Source of the DNA: Semisulcospira habei
Taxonomy: Eukaryota > Mollusca > Gastropoda > Semisulcospiridae
Direction of reading: 5' to 3'
DNA length: 64,000 bases
NCBI GenBank assembly: GCA_036245525.1
Contig: BTPG01000003.1
Location: forward strand, 187,403,033-187,467,032
The notes beneath the pieces are model-generated. The model was not told the origin of the DNA. It ran no database searches and saw nothing but the letters and a program-made list of their open reading frames with translations. This document shows positions 63,865 to 64,000 of the stretch, one piece after another; the first letter of the stretch is position 1, and each line of letters begins with the position of its first letter. The position numbers and the translations under genes were made by a program.

Positions 63865-63958
63865 CTGACGTGATAGCTAAGTTAGTCTGTAATGGGCCAT
63901 CTGTTGTTCATCCGGCATCCATGTTAAACTTTAATGTTGGCATTTTCTCGGATACTAT
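63865..63958 (-). repeat. Repeat R tail, reverse
   Basis: ccggcatccatgttaaactt taatgttggcattttctcgg is the R tail read in reverse, interrupted by a TTAA element at 63959. Confidence 0.65.
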
Positions 63959-64000
63959 TTAACCCATATCATTCGGAATACACCAGTGTGTGAAATAAGT
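63959..64000. mobile_element. Left end of a family A2 TTAA MITE, cut by window edge
   Basis: TTAACCCATATCATTCGGAA tacaccagtgtgtgaaataa gt matches the first 42 bp of 45631-45851. Confidence 0.8.

Overview
This is eukaryotic, intron-rich, repeat-saturated DNA, most likely from a mollusc or other lophotrochozoan. The evidence is the dense palindromic MITEs, tRNA-derived SINEs, CR1/L2-, RTE- and jockey-type LINEs, long microsatellites and very long introns. There are no bacterial-style operons. The species cannot be named from the sequence alone. Coding host DNA is only about 1-2% of the window.

Host genes. (1) One minus-strand gene can be assembled by hand from exons with matching splice sites and phases: 48164-48274, 44782-44844, 14540-14734, 7315-7498, 5362-5598 and 4670-4926, possibly preceded by 61480-~61840. 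It encodes the N-terminal part of an ABCA-type ABC transporter: first transmembrane helix, large extracellular loop, start of the second helix. It continues beyond the left edge, and its introns (one about 30 kb) hold nearly all the mobile DNA. (2) A plus-strand exon at 62745-62891 encodes a post-SET cysteine motif of a SETD2/ASH1/NSD-type histone methyltransferase and directly abuts a SINE. (3) 11550-13190 looks like a small non-coding transcription unit (TATA-like box, strong donor, acceptor, AATAAA) whose intron carries an array of short covarying hairpins. A solo LTR is the alternative.

Mobile DNA, left to right. 1-2640: degraded DIRS/tyrosine-recombinase-type retroelement whose RNase H region borders a 110/220-bp tandem array. 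8271-10046: Tc1/mariner element with TIRs and TA target duplications; its transposase has a stop and two altered catalytic positions. 19287-21403 and 27919-29009: CR1/L2 LINEs, with a third fragment at 41990-42437. 39060-40500: a second LINE type. 50765-54056: a near-complete 3.3-kb RTE-like LINE with a perfect 12-bp target duplication, inserted into the reverse transcriptase of a jockey-like LINE. That jockey-like segment lies between two ~1.05-kb inverted repeats (49577-50655 and 56300-57432). The same inverted-repeat sequence brackets different cargo at 40770-42890 and 34545-36070, so it is a candidate undescribed long-TIR or foldback element.

The window is also full of short perfect or near-perfect palindromes bounded by TTAA (families A, B, C, D, G here), the target of piggyBac-like elements. 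Several are nested or share one TTAA. Other palindrome families (E with TA ends, F, H, I, J, K, L) and three SINE families (S1, S2 and a (CAAT)n-tailed family Z, the last with four clear target duplications) complete the inventory. All family letters are local names given in this annotation.
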